A stretch of 64,000 nt of DNA from Gemmatimonadota bacterium (GTDB lineage: Bacteria > Gemmatimonadota > Gemmatimonadetes > Gemmatimonadales > Gemmatimonadaceae), in contig JAJTFH010000005.1 in NCBI GenBank assembly GCA_021298395.1, positions 1-64,000 on the forward strand, in the 5' to 3' direction. Position 1 is the stretch's first letter; every line of letters begins with the position of its first letter. Shown here one piece after another: positions 61,758 through 64,000 of this stretch. The notes below the pieces were generated by a model. It had not been told where the DNA came from, ran no database searches, and saw only the letters and a list, made by a program, of their open reading frames with translations. A program made the translations under genes and the position numbers.

Positions 61758-62866
61758 CGGAGGATGCGGAGGAGGCCAGCATCAGCGCTGGCGCGGAGGA
61801 AGCTCTCCGCATCGCGCGTGGGGATGAGGACCCCGGTGAGGGCGAAGCCACGACGGGCCTCCCCCTGCATGAACTCCTCGACGGAGCGATGGGCGCCCCC
61901 GATGGTGGCATCGCGCATCGATGCGACGATCTCCTCCCAGGTCCCCTCGAACCGCCGGCCATCGCGCGCGACCACCTCATGCCGCTCCGGGGCGCGCTTC
62001 GCCTCGGCGGCCTCGGCGAGCATCGCGCCAAAGAGTTCGAGCTGCTGGCGCGCCTCCTCCTCCGCCCGATCCGAGGCACGCGACTCGATCTCGGCGAGCA
62101 TCTCGTCCAAGGGATCGGTGGAGGGGGCGAGCTCGGCGAGCCGCTCCTCCCAGATGCGCAGCGAGGGATCCCCATCGGCCAGACGGAGGTGCGACTTCTT
62201 GAGCTCCATCAGCCGCCAGATCCCGAGTTCGTCCCAGTGATCCTCGGGCTTCGTGCGCTCGAACTGGAAGAGCGCCGCCTCGAACTCCTCGCGATCGTAG
62301 TGGAGGTTCGCGAGGTAGATGCGGGCCTCGGTGTGCTCGGGGTCGATCTGCAGCGCGCGCTTCAGGGTCTCGATCGCTGCCGTATCCTCGCCAAGGCGGT
62401 GCTCCACATAGCCGACCATGGCGATCGCCTCGGCATGGTCGGGGACCTGTCGGATGGCGATCGCGAAGAACTCCTTCGCTTCCGCGACGAGCCCATCGCG
62501 GAAGAGGGTGCGCCCCACCTGGAGCATCAGCTCGATGTCGTCAGAGTAGCCGAGCTCGAGGATGCGATTGAACGCCTTGAGCGCCTGCGGGGTCTGTCCG
62601 AAGCGCAACAAGGTCTCGCCGAGGCCGGCGAGGGCATCCTCATGTTCCGGATCGAGGACGAGCGCCTCCTCGAACGCCTTTCGTGCCCACGCGAACTCAT
62701 CGCGCGCGAGACGGGCATAGCCGACGCCCACATGCAGCTCGACGGAGGTGGGGTAGAGGCCCAGGCCCTCACGGAGCGTGGTGAGTGCCGCCTCGTAGTT
62801 CCCCTCGTTGTAGAGCTGGTGCGCGCGCTCGTCGTACTCTTCGGAGCTCAGGAACGGCGTGGGCAT
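61754..62866 (-). CDS. Tetratricopeptide-repeat protein
   Basis: TPR repeats: 'YNEGNYEAALTTLREGLGLYPTSVELHVGVGYARLARDEFAWARKAFEEALVLDPEHEDALAGLGE'. Confidence 0.88.
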   Translation of the reverse strand: MPTPFLSSEEYDERAHQLYNEGNYEAALTTLREGLGLYPTSVELHVGVGYARLARDEFAWARKAFEEALVLDPEHEDALAGLGETLLRFGQTPQALKAFNRILELGYSDDIELMLQVGRTLFRDGLVAEAKEFFAIAIRQVPDHAEAIAMVGYVEHRLGEDTAAIETLKRALQIDPEHTEARIYLANLHYDREEFEAALFQFERTKPEDHWDELGIWRLMELKKSHLRLADGDPSLRIWEERLAELAPSTDPLDEMLAEIESRASDRAEEEARQQLELFGAMLAEAAEAKRAPERHEVVARDGRRFEGTWEEIVASMRDATIGGAHRSVEEFMQGEARRGFALTGVLIPTRDAESFLRASADAGLLRILR

Positions 62867-62959
62867 CGGGGGAATGACCTCCGGCGCAGGGGTTGCCCAA
62901 TCATACCACCCAGCCCCGTAGGGCGATACCGGTCGATCGGACGCGAAACGCGCGGCGCG

Positions 62960-63835
62960 TCATCGTGTCGCACCGAGCGCCACCGCGATCTCGGCGGCGA
63001 GGGCCGCGTTCGCCTCGAGCAACGCGAGATTGGCCGCGAGGGAGCGCCCCGCGGTCGCGCGCTCGACCGCGGCGAGGAGGAAGGGGGTCACGGTCGCACC
63101 CCGTACACCGACGGTCCGTGCCTCGACCAACGCCTGCGCGACCGCCTGCTCCACGACCTCGGCCTCCAGCGCCGCATCGGCCGGCGGGGGCTGCACGACG
63201 AGGAGCGCGCTCCGGCGCCCGAGGGCCCGCGACGCGCGGAAGATCGCGGCGATCTCCGCCGCCTCATCGATGCGCTGCGGGACGCGGAGCCCGGTGTGCG
63301 CGGTGAAGAACCCTGGGAACTCGTCGGTCCGGTAGCCGAGGACGGTGACGCCGTAGCTGTCGAGACGTTCGAGCGTCCCCGGGAGATCGAGGATCGACTT
63401 GGCGCCGGCACAGACGGTGATCACCGGGGCGGTCGCGAGCGCGAGGAGATCGGCCGATTCATCGTAGGCCGGCTCGCGATGCACCCCGCCGATCCCGCCG
63501 GTGGCGAAGACCTCGAGGCCGGCGGCGGCGGCGAGGGTGAGCGAGGCGGCGACGGTCGTCGCGCCGTCGCGGCCCCGTACCATCGCGGGGGCGAGGTCGC
63601 GCGAGGAGAGCTTCGTGACCCCATCGCGCGCGAGGAACCGCTCCAGATCGTCCCCGCCGAGCCCGATGGTCGGGACCCCTCGCACCACGGCGGCCTCGCG
63701 GTTGGCGGGGATCGGGAGCCCCTGCGCCAGGACCGAGCTCTCCAGGGTGACGAGCGGTCGACCGGCGGCGCAGGCATCCGCGACCTCGGCGCCGCAGGTG
63801 ATCGGATGTGGCACGCCGGGGACGGTCCCGCTCAC
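62960..63835 (-). CDS. psuG: Pseudouridine-5'-phosphate glycosidase, apparently internally shortened
   Basis: 'LVTLESSVLAQGLPIPANREA', 'GVTKLSSRDLAPAM', 'VFATGGIGGVHR', 'VCAGAKSILDLPGTLERLDSYGVTVLGYRTDEFPGFF'; GTG start at 63835 overlaps upstream stop (GTGA). Confidence 0.88.
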   Translation of the reverse strand: MSGTVPGVPHPITCGAEVADACAAGRPLVTLESSVLAQGLPIPANREAAVVRGVPTIGLGGDDLERFLARDGVTKLSSRDLAPAMVRGRDGATTVAASLTLAAAAGLEVFATGGIGGVHREPAYDESADLLALATAPVITVCAGAKSILDLPGTLERLDSYGVTVLGYRTDEFPGFFTAHTGLRVPQRIDEAAEIAAIFRASRALGRRSALLVVQPPPADAALEAEVVEQAVAQALVEARTVGVRGATVTPFLLAAVERATAGRSLAANLALLEANAALAAEIAVALGATR

Positions 63836-64000
63836 GTCACCGTCGGGCGGGACCCCGCGAAGCGCTGCCATGCCCCGGTCGCGAGGATGTCGTCGATCTC
63901 CCCGATCACCCGCTCGACCTCGTCATCGGTGGTGTAGAAGTGCGGGGCGATGCGGATCCCCGCCCCTGGGCGGAAGTCGATCACCACCTCGCGCGCGAGT
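63832..64000 (-). CDS. C-terminus of an aminotransferase class V/kynureninase-like protein (truncated by window edge)
   Basis: Minus-strand translation 'LAREVVIDFRPGAGIRIAPHFYTTDDEVERVIGEIDDILATGAWQRFAGSRPTVT*'. Confidence 0.65.
   Translation of the reverse strand, partial: LAREVVIDFRPGAGIRIAPHFYTTDDEVERVIGEIDDILATGAWQRFAGSRPTVT

Overview
GC-rich bacterial chromosomal window, densely packed with genes. The gene content looks like Gemmatimonadota or a related lineage, but that is an inference from gene content only. Main blocks: (1) the 3' end of a CHB_HEX_C/PA14 protein, a formylglycine sulfatase, a frameshifted mtgA and a large BNR/VPS10-like beta-propeller protein. (2) A long minus-strand run: pilA, minor pilins, pilMNOPQ, aroC, aroK, topA, trmFO, xerC, hslV, hslU, argF, bcp. 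(3) An ABC/HlyD/TolC export operon whose ABC ATPase has degenerate catalytic motifs, including Walker A Lys to Glu. (4) NAD salvage genes (pnuC, nadR-like), then pilC/pilT/pilB/comEA. (5) A translationally coupled lptF-lptG-mlaE-mlaD operon. (6) A TonB-dependent receptor, an APC permease, ctaB preceded by a CoxB-like transmembrane stub, and ccmABC running into an apparent CcmD/pyrophosphatase chimera. (7) acs, a DsbA-like protein, an M16 protease with a probable CTG start, a TPR protein, and a psuG that appears internally shortened. No rRNA, tRNA, CRISPR array, transposase or prophage was recognised. The most interesting signals are the ccmD::ppa chimera, the degenerate ABC exporter, the mtgA frameshift, the CTG-start M16 gene and the stand-alone CoxB transmembrane stub. 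Domain calls rest on motif recognition, with no database searches.
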